The notes beneath the pieces were generated by a model. The model saw nothing but the letters and a program-made list of their open reading frames with translations, had not been told where the DNA came from and ran no database searches. The translations under genes and the position numbers were made by a program. This document shows, piece after piece, positions 52,860 to 64,000 of a DNA stretch of 64,000 bases (its first letter is position 1; every line of letters begins with the position of its first letter). The stretch covers positions 1 to 64,000 of the forward strand of contig CAJQUW010016961.1 of assembly GCA_907163375.1 (NCBI GenBank). Direction: 5' to 3'. Source of the DNA: Prostheceraeus crozeri (Eukaryota > Platyhelminthes > Polycladida > Euryleptidae).

Positions 52860-54914
52860 CACAGACTTAAATAGGTCTAACGATTTTAAATCAGCAAACT
52901 GTGTAAAGTCTTGCCAGAACGATAAGAGCCGCGAGTGTCTACATCTTCAATCAGCTGGTTACAAAGGCGTACAACTTGTCCACTGCATTCACTGTAGGGA
53001 AGCACCAAATTGATTAAATTGTTGTAATCCGACGTCACGTTTAAACCGTTAGGAACTATTTTCCGGAAACATTTTCTGTTTCATCCAAGATATTTCTTTC
53101 ACTTTTCTTTTGTTGTTGTCATCACAATGTTCAAGGGCCGCAAAGGGAAAGTCATTCAAAGTACACGACGAGTTAAAGTCCTGGGAAACAGAGATAGAGA
53201 AGCTAGATCTTATAGCGTTCACATGCTCAGAAATATGCTGATGAAGGTTTCTATAAGTTTCCCCTAGGTACTTTTGTCACAATTTTTACACACAATTAAA
53301 TAAATTATGCCAGTATTACAATTCATTTGATGTAAAATCGAATATGTGCGCGCGTATTACTGTCAGTCTTAACAGAGTGAATATAGAAACCGTATAGACC
53401 AACATCACGCGTGCCACAAAGGAGAAAACCAATGGACCAGTTGGACGGAGCTTGACAGGTAAGTTTTGATACTTTCTTTGCAATAGAACGAATGATGTTG
53501 CGCGACTATCCCTACCGACGTCAGTGAGGTTGAACAATTCGTTTCGTGGCTTTAAAATCATTGTAAGTTGAACTACGAGTGCACCAATGATAAATCTGAG
53601 TGTACACAATACTACTAAACTATACTACTAGGGTAATACGACTCTGGTGACAAAATACCAAAAGAATCAGTCTGCTTAAATCCGATGCGATGAAAAAGTC
53701 TGTTACCTGATGTGTACAATTCTAAATCTAAAAATCGAATACTGGTTGTGGAAAAATTCAGAGCTACATTAATGGTCGGGCAAAGAGTATTTACATAAGT
53801 ACAAAAGTCTAACAATTCACTTCCTCCATGTGTCCAGATACCGAAAACGTCATCTGTGTATCTGATCCATAGATTTGGAGATAGCGAGCGGCTAAGGATG
53901 CGTTCCTCCCTTCGCGTAAGAAAATGTTCGCGACACCTTGAGTTTGTAGAAAGCTTTCATCACGAAATACAAAATCATTCGATGTTAGAAGTATGCGGAG
54001 GATCGATAAAATACTCAAGTCAGGACGTTTAGCAATTCTCTCATCAATTGGAATGTTCATATATAAAGAGATGTCCATCCTGAACAAAATGCTGCTATCA
54101 CTTATAGGCAAATCCTTCACAATCGTAGTAACATGTTGTTAGTCCCGGACATAACTCGATGCACATTTTGTTAATCGAGCCAAAAAATACTCAACTAAGG
54201 AAGCACAGCCACGTGAAACACTACCAGTATCTGATACAATTGGTTTTCCAGGAGACATCAGATCGGAAGACCAAGCAGTTTTGTGTAATTTAGGCAATAA
54301 ATAGAAGCGTCTTTCGGAAGCGTTATCATCGGGCGACAACGTCCGTACCTCGCGTTGAGACAAAAATCGTTTTTTATGGTGATATGACAAAATATTCAAT
54401 AGTCTTTTCTAGTAACATCAGACAATGAGTTCTCAATCGGCTGATAAGAATTGCGATCTGACAGCTGAAGAACGGCTTCTGCGTCGAAGGCAGTCTTAGG
54501 AAGAATCATCCACTTCCCACCTTTCTCCAGCGGAGTGATCACAATAGCATCGTAAGAAATTTATATGTCAAGTTCCATTCTTTCACTAGAGTTCAGATTG
54601 TCATTTGGATAGAACTTTTTACGACGTAAAAAATTATATACAGAGTTTTGAACAATACAAAATTTGCGTAATACAGATGGAGGTACAATACTATCTTGAG
54701 GGTGCATACCAGAATTCACAGAAAAACGAGATGTAGAGCTTCTATTACAGCTTATGACTGATCTCCATTTATATCTACGAAAATGGTCATTGACGCCTTC
54801 AAAAATATCGCGGTGACAGCATCCTTTCTGTACTTTGTATATACGAGTATACGTGTATATTAGAAAAGTAAGTCCCCCGGAGATAATCAAAGAAGACAAA
54901 TGACTTCTGCTCAA
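52860..54914 (-). mobile_element. Third Penelope-like element, RT plus GIY-YIG, broken
   Basis: From right to left: an N-terminal region (54561-54914); a PLEKGGKW-type motif (about 54514-54536), the counterpart of ADKGG; RRFYLLPKLHKTAWSSDLMS then PGKPIVSDTGSVSRG (54139-54340); DISLYMNIPIDERI (about 54030-54075) as motif A; LWIRYTDDVFGIWTHGG (about 53820-53872) with the catalytic DD; RT thumb pieces FCTYVNTLCPTINVALNF and IRFLDLELYTSGNRL; and a GIY-YIG core near 53240-53330 (an IYLIVCKNC-like start, then YLGETYRNLHQHISEHVN). It shares its domain order with the copy at 18.7-21 kb but little detailed sequence, so it is a separate lineage. The frame is broken about five or more times. No terminal ribozyme was seen. 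Confidence 0.75.
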
Positions 54915-54919
54915 GCCGG

Positions 54920-57900
54920 TTTCACCTGCTTAACAAATGTGTAGCGGAGAACAATGAGGAACTATGTATCAGGATCATGAAGCTTTCTCTAACTATCAAT
55001 ATAAAGTTTTATTTAATGCCTCGGTTGTCTATGTCATGTGAAGCAGATTTTATGCTTTGGTTGTCTATGGTCTCCCAGAATTTTGTATTATGTTGCAAAT
55101 TGCAATGTATTATCCCTAAATACAGTTGCCCGCGAGAAACCTGAGTGACAGGTGAAATCGCATATGTATGATGTGGCAAACTTTTCGACTGCATGCATTG
55201 ACTTGACAATCAGCGATGTCATCATCATGGCTTCAGAACCTTGGTCCAGCTACCACGGCTGCGTCTCCGACTCTCTACCACGGCTCCGGGTTGCTCCGGC
55301 TCCGACCCAAGACCCTTCCTGACATGGTCGAGGTGACAACATGAGACCGAAAATGAGACTTTCACAGAATGATGCACGCCATATAGCTACTACGAAGCTG
55401 CACATCTGTCGAGGTCTACCCGGTACCTCTTCTTGACAGACAAGAACAAAGAAAGATCATCTTCGGTGAAATGAAATTTGTCTGTATTTCTGTGATTACA
55501 TGTAAGTGATATTTCCAAATTGAGCCAAAATTATTTTTATGTCAAATGCACATTTTCAGAAATATATTAGTACTTCCTCTAAATTGGAAATAAGGCACTT
55601 ATAAATTAACTGCGCATTTTTAAGTGAAGAATCATTAGGAACCAATATTGTGCTTGAAAACACTAAATTTGTAAGGAGAATGTATCTGTATTGTTCGTCA
55701 AGATTTGCATAATTTATTGCAAATATCTTCATGGCATATGCCTACCTACATTTAATACTAGAAAGGCACTTAGAGCAGCAACAACTTCAAAAAGCGTAAT
55801 GTAAGGAAAAAAAGAGCGAGCGAATGAGAGAAAACTTATATTTCAATTGAAAATCAAAAATATAAAATCACGAAGTTGAATAACAATTTCTTTTTAAGCG
55901 ATGAAATTTTTTGTAATCTATCAAAAATGCCATTATGCAAATCATCCACTGCACTGTAGTAACAAGATAAGCGAACAATAATCAACGAGCATTAATGCTT
56001 TGTATAATTTTTTTTGACAAGGTTGTGGTTGAAAAAATAGAACGCCATGGTGGCATTAGAGGTTTTACGGCATCCTTCTGAAGCTGAAATATGTCATTAG
56101 CACAAGTTTTACTAATAAGTATTACTCACAAGTTTTGTTTCGTTAATTGATCGGTTAATTAGAATGTATTCATCAATGATATCTCAAATCAGAATTGAAA
56201 ACCTTTCTACTTTGATACCTTTAGCAAAACGAACCAAATTCTGATAACACTTTATTATCAGAATCTGAGCATTTTGACATTACAAATGAGTTTGGGTGGA
56301 AGACTTAAAAAAGTATGTAGAAGAACTTACCTCACACAATGGCATTGATCTAAAAAATCTGATATTATCAGCTGTTATTCTTATGATGAAATCGTGTAGT
56401 TGTGAATAGAACCCCGTTATTCAATAAACTGCAGTCTCAATTATGGCAGCATAATCGACAATTTTAAAATGCAGAAATTGCAATGTTATCAGGAATGACA
56501 ATCAAGATGAAGACGATTAGTCAGTTGGTTAGAATTTCGATAAGATCTTCCGGTATATGTGACCATTCATTAAAATGCATGAAAGATTTCATACCCGATT
56601 GAGAAACAACAACTTAACCTACAATCAAACACTTGTCGAAGAAGGCTAATGCATTAATAAAACACTTCACAGATAGCTAATTTGGTGTTTCGAATCAAAG
56701 AAGTTATCTATTTAAAATGATTGCTTCATTGACATATTAAATTGACGTTTAAAACGATTGTACAGTAAATGAATTTTGGCTTATCTCGATAAATCATTTC
56801 CTTACCTGAGAGACTAGAGATTTAAGTATCTGATATTTATCGATAAATGCATCTGACGTCTTCTTTAGACTTAAGTAATTAATGTACGATGACAATCAAA
56901 TTACCAAAGCTAATCTGTAGAAAAAATGCCAGCAGCTTTGAATGAGTACTTAAGATTGCAGAACTATTTCCAAGCTTACTAAATACGATTACAGTAAAGC
57001 AGCTAAAATGTCAAGCTTTTAGCACATTCAGTTCAATGTGAGAATTTTAATATCACATGTTCATATGCGATAGCGACATTGAATGAGACTTGGCTAATAA
57101 AGCGACCAATATCACGATTATTGATGAAGTATGGTAAACTTTTGAATCTCCTTCTATATCCACGAAAAGTAGAAGAAATTTGAATGTATTTCCATGCAGC
57201 ATATCAGACATTCATGTATTTCAATCGAACATCAGGAGATATGATAATATTCATTTTACAAGGAGTCACTCCAAAGAATTCAATAAAATATACAAGCATG
57301 TATTATCACAACCTTAAAGCGTTTTATTCTTTCGTTTTCTTAAATAGCATTTTAGTTCCAGATCTTGACTTTGGAAATTTGCGATCAATGTCGTATAGGC
57401 GATAAAAGGCGTGAAACTATGATGTCTTATTTAAGTAATTACTGGTAATTAAGTAAATGAGGAAAATTGGAAAAACGAAAATTCTTTTTCTAAAAAATCA
57501 TAGATGCGATGCTGTTCACTACAATATTGCGGATAATTGTGCTATGCCCATGCATTGTCAAGATTTTTCAGCAAATTAGTTTCTTGTAGCAAAAGTGAAA
57601 TGATGATTGTTTGGGCAACAGGTTGCAAAAGTCATCAAATAAAAATCCCAGAAAAATTATGCAGCAGGAATATTCAAATATTGAGTCTATTCTTCTTTTT
57701 ATCACGTACTAAGTAGAGGAAATTCTTCGTGGCGCTAAGTTTAACGCCATTGAAATAAAAAATGCTTTCGTCATTACCATAGCCTAAGCGAAACTTAGCT
57801 TCTTTTAATAATTTACCAGGAATTCTAGTAGTAAAGATTTCCATTCATTCAACTTTTACAGATTGAAACCTTCGCCTCAGACTATTATTTGTCGGATACG

Positions 57901-59435
57901 GCATTAGAGAGGAGAGCGAAATTGACACTTAGTGAACCAGTAGCAGATATGCAATTCAATCATGATCTATCGGATGGTGGCACTCATTTCGCATCTTGAG
58001 TTGACCTTATTGCTATGCTATCAACTCAACCTGTGTACAGATCATTTTAAAAATTTAAGCTAGCACTTTCGTTGGATTTCGTGATAATTGCTCAAATATA
58101 GGTGTTGATCCTATGATTCTTCAAGAGTTATAGCTTTTCTCAGTGTTTCTTGAAAAACAGTCATCTTGGGTTCTGAGTTGCTTTAACATTGTTTTAAGAT
58201 TCAAACACGCAATTATGTTTCATAACTCGATATTCATAGTAGTTCATAATAGTTATTCAATTAGAGGACTGATTTTCATCCACTTTACTGCATCAACAAA
58301 CATTCAAAAATAATGGATTTAGGCAAAAGCAATCACCAAATTCTTCTGAAATCATTGATACGCATAAAAAGTTTTGTTTGATAGTTGTGGTTACTCTACC
58401 ACAATTATCTGACTTTGATGACTAGCTGACTTCTAACTACTTCTGACTTTGATGAGTAGCATGAGATCATTCTGCATCATTTCCACAACTGCACATACCA
58501 AAACTGTATGAATAAATTCTAGAATTCCTGAATATGTTATAATAATGACATAAAGCACAACAGTGGGAAAAAATTGCCATAAAATCTCCAATTGAAAAAT
58601 GTCGGAAAATTTTTGGTAAATGCATTATTTCGAGACCTGATACTGAAGCCAATTTAACAATTAGTAACTATGCCACCAAGACCAGCCCAAAAATTTCAGG
58701 AAAAGTTCGCGAAAGAAGAATTGCAATGACTGCTGTCGTTTGTCTGCTAATTAGTCATTAACTCAGATTTCTTCATATTCAAGCACAAACTTAGAAAGAA
58801 ATACTAACTGAGAGGAAGTAGAGCATTAAATACAATATAATGATTTCTTCAAATGGATCTTTTCGCCAGTTGAAAGACAGACTTTCACAATGCCTTTTTG
58901 ATTAATTTATGTGTCACACATCATTATCTTATATTCTTTCCATAGATGGTGAGTGACAGTATATTTTATAAGTTAGTTAGCCCGCTCCTTTTTTAATGCT
59001 GCTCCAAAAGTTGACGCTATCAAAGCTCTAGAAGCATAAGATAAGCTCTAAAAGCCCTATGCATAAATTCAAGCTTAAATTGCTCGACTCATGTCGATTA
59101 AATCACCAAGAAAGCCAATCAGCAATTTCACGTTCTCAAAATCATTAAACGATATGTAAGTCCATGTGAGCTACACGACATTTATGTCGCGACCATTAGA
59201 TCCTACGCGACAACCGTGCTCACCAAATTATCTTCATGCAGAATCCTCGAACATGTTCTTGTGGGACAGATCCGTCCTCAAAAGTATAAAGATTCCTTTT
59301 TCCATGCATTCTCTCCCTTTCAAATACTTTATGATGGCAGTATGATTTTATTACAACTTACTTCATAATTTTATCACAAGTCTGAAATCCGTGATTTTTT
59401 GAATTTCATTTTGAACAAAAATATATTCTATTCGA
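54920..59435. other. Long gene-free stretch
   Basis: No supported genes. At 55245-55320 there is a CpG-rich run of CCGACTC/CGGCTCCG-type words similar in flavour to 18155-18300 and 30155-30185. The motif TTGGTTGTCTATG(G/T) recurs at about 55022-55070. Everything else is AT-rich without recognisable motifs. Confidence 0.55.
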
Positions 59436-59439
59436 ATAT

Positions 59440-60180
59440 ATTATAAAACTATAATAGCAGCGACTCTAACTTCTTTTTTCTTTTCATTTCTGCATATTTC
59501 TGATTATCTATCCAAAGTTGATCAAATATTGTCCATAGGAACATAAAAAAAATTACATTTATCCAAAAATTCTTTTTGAAAATCGAGAAATTTTGTCGAT
59601 TTCTTTCAAATCTTATCAGTTAATCAATTCAAATAGCTTGTAGACCGCTAGCAAATCAAATTTGAAACTGTTATTAATGTGCTAATTGATACTCAAATGC
59701 ATGTATATAATTATTGTGAATACACTACTTACAATAGCCTTATAATACATGTCAGTTTCATGTTGCAAATGGCAGATCTGAAGTAAAAAAAATAGCCAGA
59801 CATACCCCCAACATTGCCTTTAGTCGTTTCAAGTGACAACTGATCAAAACGTATCGTTTATTAAAGTCATGAACATTCAATTCCAAATTGATACTCAAGA
59901 CACCATTTTTTAAAAATTTTAATTCAAATTGAGCTGTCCTTTATAGCAAAAAGATGACGGAGTTGGTAAAATGATGTCACCTAAGGAACGAGTATGTGAT
60001 AATTGAGGTGTGCAGTAATTCTATGAAGGATTGAATTATAGGAACATCAAAATCAGGATCTTTGGTAAATGTTATCCTGAATAACTTTGACGAATTTATC
60101 CAGCTAAAAAGAGTTTGACTTGACGTACGATAAACCAATAATTTTTCGCTGAACTTAGTGATATCCCAACATTTCAAAGC
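59440..60180 (-). pseudogene. Degenerate coding repeat, copy B (sister at 28.3-29.7 kb)
   Basis: ORF 59977-60177 (66 codons) contains TFTKDPDFDVPIIQSFIELL, the best-kept counterpart of the fragment at about 29490-29590. Further on, VHDFNKRYVLISCHLKRLKA (about 59820-59880) matches the VEDFDKRNALMRCRL fragment of copy A. A stretch near 59500-59600 matches the region upstream of the 124-codon ORF of copy A (WIDNQKYAE here, IGYQKYV there). The DNA also aligns in patches over some 600 bases in the same orientation. The function of the ancestral protein is unknown. The counterpart of the 124-codon ORF is not preserved here. Confidence 0.45.
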
Positions 60181-60184
60181 ACAA

Positions 60185-62855
60185 TGGTCAGTTTGTCACG
60201 TTTGTCTATAGTATACATGAATCACTTGCTTTCACATAAAACACTAAGTATTTTAACATGTCAATCATCAGGAACGTTTAGAAAAGATTGAATGAAAATC
60301 ATTCGTGAGAAAAGCAAAAATTTATCAGAACCAAAGTGCACTTCTGATTGTCTAGAGCTTACGCAGAACAGTTGAAGTGATTATGATAATGACGAGCTAA
60401 TGTTGCACGATCTACATACCAAGTCACAGTACCGGCACATGTAAATCTAAGCACTGCTCAAAAAACAAAAAAACTTCAGCAGGCCGAAACTCCTCTGTGA
60501 GTCTCAAATATAGAGTGATTAAGGTTCTGGGTTCCAGTTACCTTTGATATACCGGTTGATGTTTACTTATTGCTCCTACATAACTATATATAACTGATAT
60601 GCACCATCAGCTATGTATTGGTCAAAGACGATGTCAGCTACGATTATCATATCGCAACGATGAAAATGTGGATGAATGCAGCAGCATTTCATAATATGAT
60701 TCTAAAATTTACTTCAGACTTCGTAAATAAATGTGATGTAGCGAAATGAAAGCATGATATTCAAGGTAATTATTTATGAGATTATTTGTTTTTGTTAGTG
60801 AATATAGGCTAGATATACTATTCAATTATTCAAGTTTCTACACGTACGTTACATAAATTCGCAGCGACCTGCATCCTTGGAATCTTCGGCAACACCGCTG
60901 TTGAGAATCACTGCGTTGACTTATAATTCATAATTTTGGCCAATTGTTGAAATTGTTCGTTCTTCCCGTACGATAGAACAGTCAATTTTTCAATGAAATT
61001 CTAATCCTATTTGTAATTATGAATAATGACTTAATCTAATTTTTGACCATGAGACATCCAACTAATATTCTTGGATTTAACATAAAATCTTTAGCCTCTC
61101 GTGATAATAATGTCTCCATAAATAAGTCACAATTTCTCTTTAGCCGAATAGAAATTGAATTTCCATGTTGGCATGAACCAATTTTACAGCAGCTGTCTTA
61201 TCCTCCTACTTTAAGTCTCAAATAGCATTTAACAAATGATGGGTAGGAAGGGTCCATTTAAGTGATGACTTTAGGCGCTGACAGTTTATCTATTCAATGA
61301 ACGGCTATTTACTTCTCTGGAACTAGAAATTTGTTATTATCAGATTTCTATCTTTGTTAATTCTGTCGAGATCTCAAGACGACAAACCAACAGATGCCAT
61401 GGTCAAAATTATTTTACAATTTAACAACGATTGTCTCGATGGCAAATAACATAATGAGTTGAGAGGGTGTTATTTCCTTAATAGCATGTTAAAAACAGAC
61501 AATAACCGTGCCTTCACAGGGCTCTATCAGTCTCACCAGCGGGATTTATTCTTGCGAGGAGAAAAGGGCTGAAATCAAGCATTACTGAAGAATTGTCAAG
61601 ACTATTAATTTTCTTTAACACTGAAAAGTTTCTGAGTCATAAAAGTCTTAAAAGATTCAGACGATAGAAAGTATAAAGATTTCACAGGAATAAAGAAAAT
61701 ATTTACGGTGTGATTTTCCCGTTGATTTAATTAATCATATGGTTCATGTGAAACAAAATAAACAAATTTGTCGGTGAGATTACTGGAAATGTGAATTTAA
61801 TTCTTTACTATCCGAAATGAGCATTATCAAGTGGGACAATAACAGCTTGTACTTGTGTAACGTTGCTGAAGTAATTGAGCTTAACTATGAATAGATTGTA
61901 TCCTATTACAAAACAGAAGCCAGAAAATCAGTTTGTTATAGTATAAAGCAAGACTATTGATGTACATGATTGGACAATTTCTGTGTTCCGAGAACTATTG
62001 AGTTTATCAGAGGATAAATATCATGGTAAACTGCTCTAAATCAATTAGAAGTTATTCGAGTGAATTTCGTCGCTACACATTTGAAAGTTTGTCTGTATTT
62101 GTGACATTTATGTTCGTTTAGATTTGATATTTTCATAAACATTGGGAACCGGAATTTATGCAAATTTTAAGGGTTCTGTTTTTATATGAATTCAAGCGAT
62201 TTGATACTTTGGGAATGAATAATGTAAGGGAAATGTAAGGGTGTGAAATGAGCTATTCACAAAAGAATTCAGGGAGCGTCTATTATATTGATTTCTACTG
62301 GCTAGTAAGAAAATCACTCATATACTATATAGTGAATGTCATAGAAGCAATACGAGTGAGCTTCATATATTATCTGTCACATAAAAACGCCCACTAAGAT
62401 GACGCCCACTGGATGAAAATTAATTTCTTTCAAAATATCAACTTATTTATCACTTTTAGTTTATCTCTCAAAGTATTTTGATTACATCCTTCAATGTGAT
62501 AAGTCAATGCCAATTTCAACTTCCCAATTAGAAAATAGGTATCTTTTAGACACGTTTGACGTCACTTGTGTGATACTGCCCGATCGTGGAGTAGCCTGTC
62601 AATCACGAATTGTATGCCAAGTGGACCTGACATCCGGATAATGCTGGCAAAATCAATATCTATAACATCACTCAGAAACTAAAAATGAATCATATATTCG
62701 GAATGATGAGCTCATGAACAAAATACACAAAACTGTCACTGATGATCCTCACAGACAGTCACCATTATCATTTGCAGACTTTGGTACACGTACCTGAAGT
62801 GATCAAAAGCCTCAGATTCTATTACATATGCAGGGCAGTTCAAATGCTACACATT
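60185..62855. other. No recognisable gene
   Basis: Short ORFs only (61043-61225 plus). No motifs, repeats or RNA genes were recognised. Confidence 0.55.
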
Positions 62856-62859
62856 TTCA

Positions 62860-63200
62860 TGTTCAAATTTGGAAAAGTAAGGTCATGTCAGGAAAAGGTA
62901 AACTATATCCGGAAAAAGCAAATTATGCTCGTAGAAAGTTAAGCCTACACGGAAAATTTTGTCAATATTCGGAAAACCTACTTTCAAATTCAGAGAAATT
63001 GAATTCGAAGATATAATTTTTTAGGGAGCAAGTGTAAATTCAAATTCGGAAAAGGTAAAATTAAATTCTGAGACAGTAAACTTGAAGATGAATAGGGAGC
63101 CACTGAGAATTTAAATTCTGTAAAGGCTCGTAAAGCCTTATTCGGAGAAGAAAATTCAAATTTAGACAAGATAAAACCTAATTCGGAAAAGCAACTTCAT
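62860..63200. repeat. Degenerate minisatellite, ~21-24 bp unit
   Basis: Variants of T(T/C)CGGAAAA-GTAAA recur about every 20-25 bases from about 62868 to 63195, for example TTTGGAAAAGTAAGG, TCAGGAAAAGGTAAAC, TCCGGAAAAAGCAAA, CACGGAAAATTTTG, TTCGGAAAACC, TTCGGAAAAGGTAAA, TTCGGAGAAGAAAA and TTCGGAAAAGCAA. Two overlapping short frames through it are side-effects of the repeat. Confidence 0.75.
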
Positions 63201-63267
63201 TTTTTGCTGCTGTGAAATTATGGAATATGCATCAAACTAAGATATGCATGACAAGTACAATATCAAG

Positions 63268-63375
63268 GTTGAAACCGGTCAACAGTCGGCCGGGTCGACC
63301 TTTTCGGACTGCCGGCCCGACCTCAGCGGCCGATTTTGATCACGCCCTCCGCCGCGACCGCCAAAAAACGCCCGA
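63268..63375. other. Short GC- and CpG-rich islet
   Basis: About a hundred bases (GTCGGCCGGGTCGACC to CGCCGCGACCGCC) are far richer in G, C and CpG than anything nearby. The frame across it (RPGRPFRTAGPTSAADFDHA) has no recognised motif. It may be a transferred or inserted fragment, a promoter-like CpG patch, or part of a repeat. Confidence 0.5.
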
Positions 63376-64000
63376 TTCTAACCCTGTACAATATATGGAC
63401 CATCAACTGAAAAATTGCGAGATATTTCTGGCTCACGATATCTAAAATAACCAGGAAGAAAAATTAAAGTTTTTGTATAGATGTTATAGATTCAGGCTCC
63501 TCGCCAATGTCCTCAAAGCAGATAATCAGCAGAGATTAATTATTTATCAAGAAAAATCATAAATTATTTTGAATAGCGTGAATTAGAAATATCTCGCAAA
63601 TTTTAAAATGATAAAAAATACTGTGCACATAGGTCTCTATACTCTACGAAATTGATTTTGCATGTTTTGAGTGTGAAATTACTTTTACCGAATTTTAACT
63701 TCACACTTGAAAAGGTCATGATGAAAGTTGCATAGTCATAAATTGCAATATATTAATAAAGTAAATTGCAAAGAACGATGATGATCTAGATCTAGCCAAC
63801 AAAAAACATGCCCGTCTTGAGAATATTCCGAGTACAAGAATGTTTTAAAGGCTACATACTCGTAGAAATGTCAGTTTGCTATCAAAAGTGTTTTCATTTA
63901 AGTTAGCTCGCAATGTATCTGTAGATTTTTGCTATTTCTACTTCTGTGACTCCTTCTAGCCTTGTTTTGAGCTGCCTGAGCTGTTTAATTATATTCTGCA
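63376..64000. other. No recognisable gene
   Basis: AT-rich to the window edge; nothing supported. Confidence 0.5.

Noticed and set aside
62860-63200. CRISPR-like array
   Set aside because: Units are short, diverged and irregular, without constant repeats or unique spacers, and the DNA is animal-like.

Overview
The window looks like AT-rich animal nuclear DNA, most likely from an invertebrate. The evidence is GT-AG introns in a short-intron gene, tRNA-derived SINE heads, and a mixed repeat load of Polinton-like, Penelope-like, LINE, Tc1/mariner and PIF/Harbinger elements. The sequence alone does not name the species. There is no bacterial-style gene organisation. Almost every recognisable protein belongs to a mobile element, and most copies are decayed.

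Left end (1-10.9 kb): a noisy ~0.8 kb tandem repeat with a recurring double-hairpin motif, then a broken Polinton/Maverick-type fossil on the minus strand (protein-primed family-B DNA polymerase with an N-terminal zinc-finger extension). A Penelope-like fragment is nested inside its polymerase and flanked by a 12-bp duplication. Directly upstream on the same strand is the best candidate for an undescribed gene: seven short exons (8273-10376), all in one codon phase, encoding an acidic, Ser- and Pro-rich protein with a Cys/His cluster and a coiled coil.

Middle (14.4-33 kb): two mariner remnants, a rearranged Penelope-like copy with fold-back segments, a longer Penelope-like copy with a hammerhead-like tail, LINE remnants, an unrecognised degenerate coding repeat (28.3-29.7 kb, diverged sister copy at 59.4-60.2 kb), a SINE with perfect pol III boxes, and a nearly complete Tc1 element with terminal inverted repeats.

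Right half (33-64 kb): a decayed SINE, a coding relic of unknown and possibly viral origin (37.1-38.1 kb), two opposed LINE pieces with a tRNA-like sequence between them (42-44.5 kb), an older LINE, one apparently intact PIF/Harbinger transposon (47.8-49.35 kb), another LINE, and a third Penelope-like copy (52.9-54.9 kb). From 55 kb onward the DNA is mostly featureless, apart from the sister repeat, a degenerate minisatellite and a short GC-rich islet.

The elements do not form a pathway. The window is a transposon graveyard with one young-looking DNA transposon and one plausible intron-bearing gene. A few isolated zinc-finger-like ORFs behind possible splice acceptors (29.9, 35.1, 38.3 kb) may be stray host exons.
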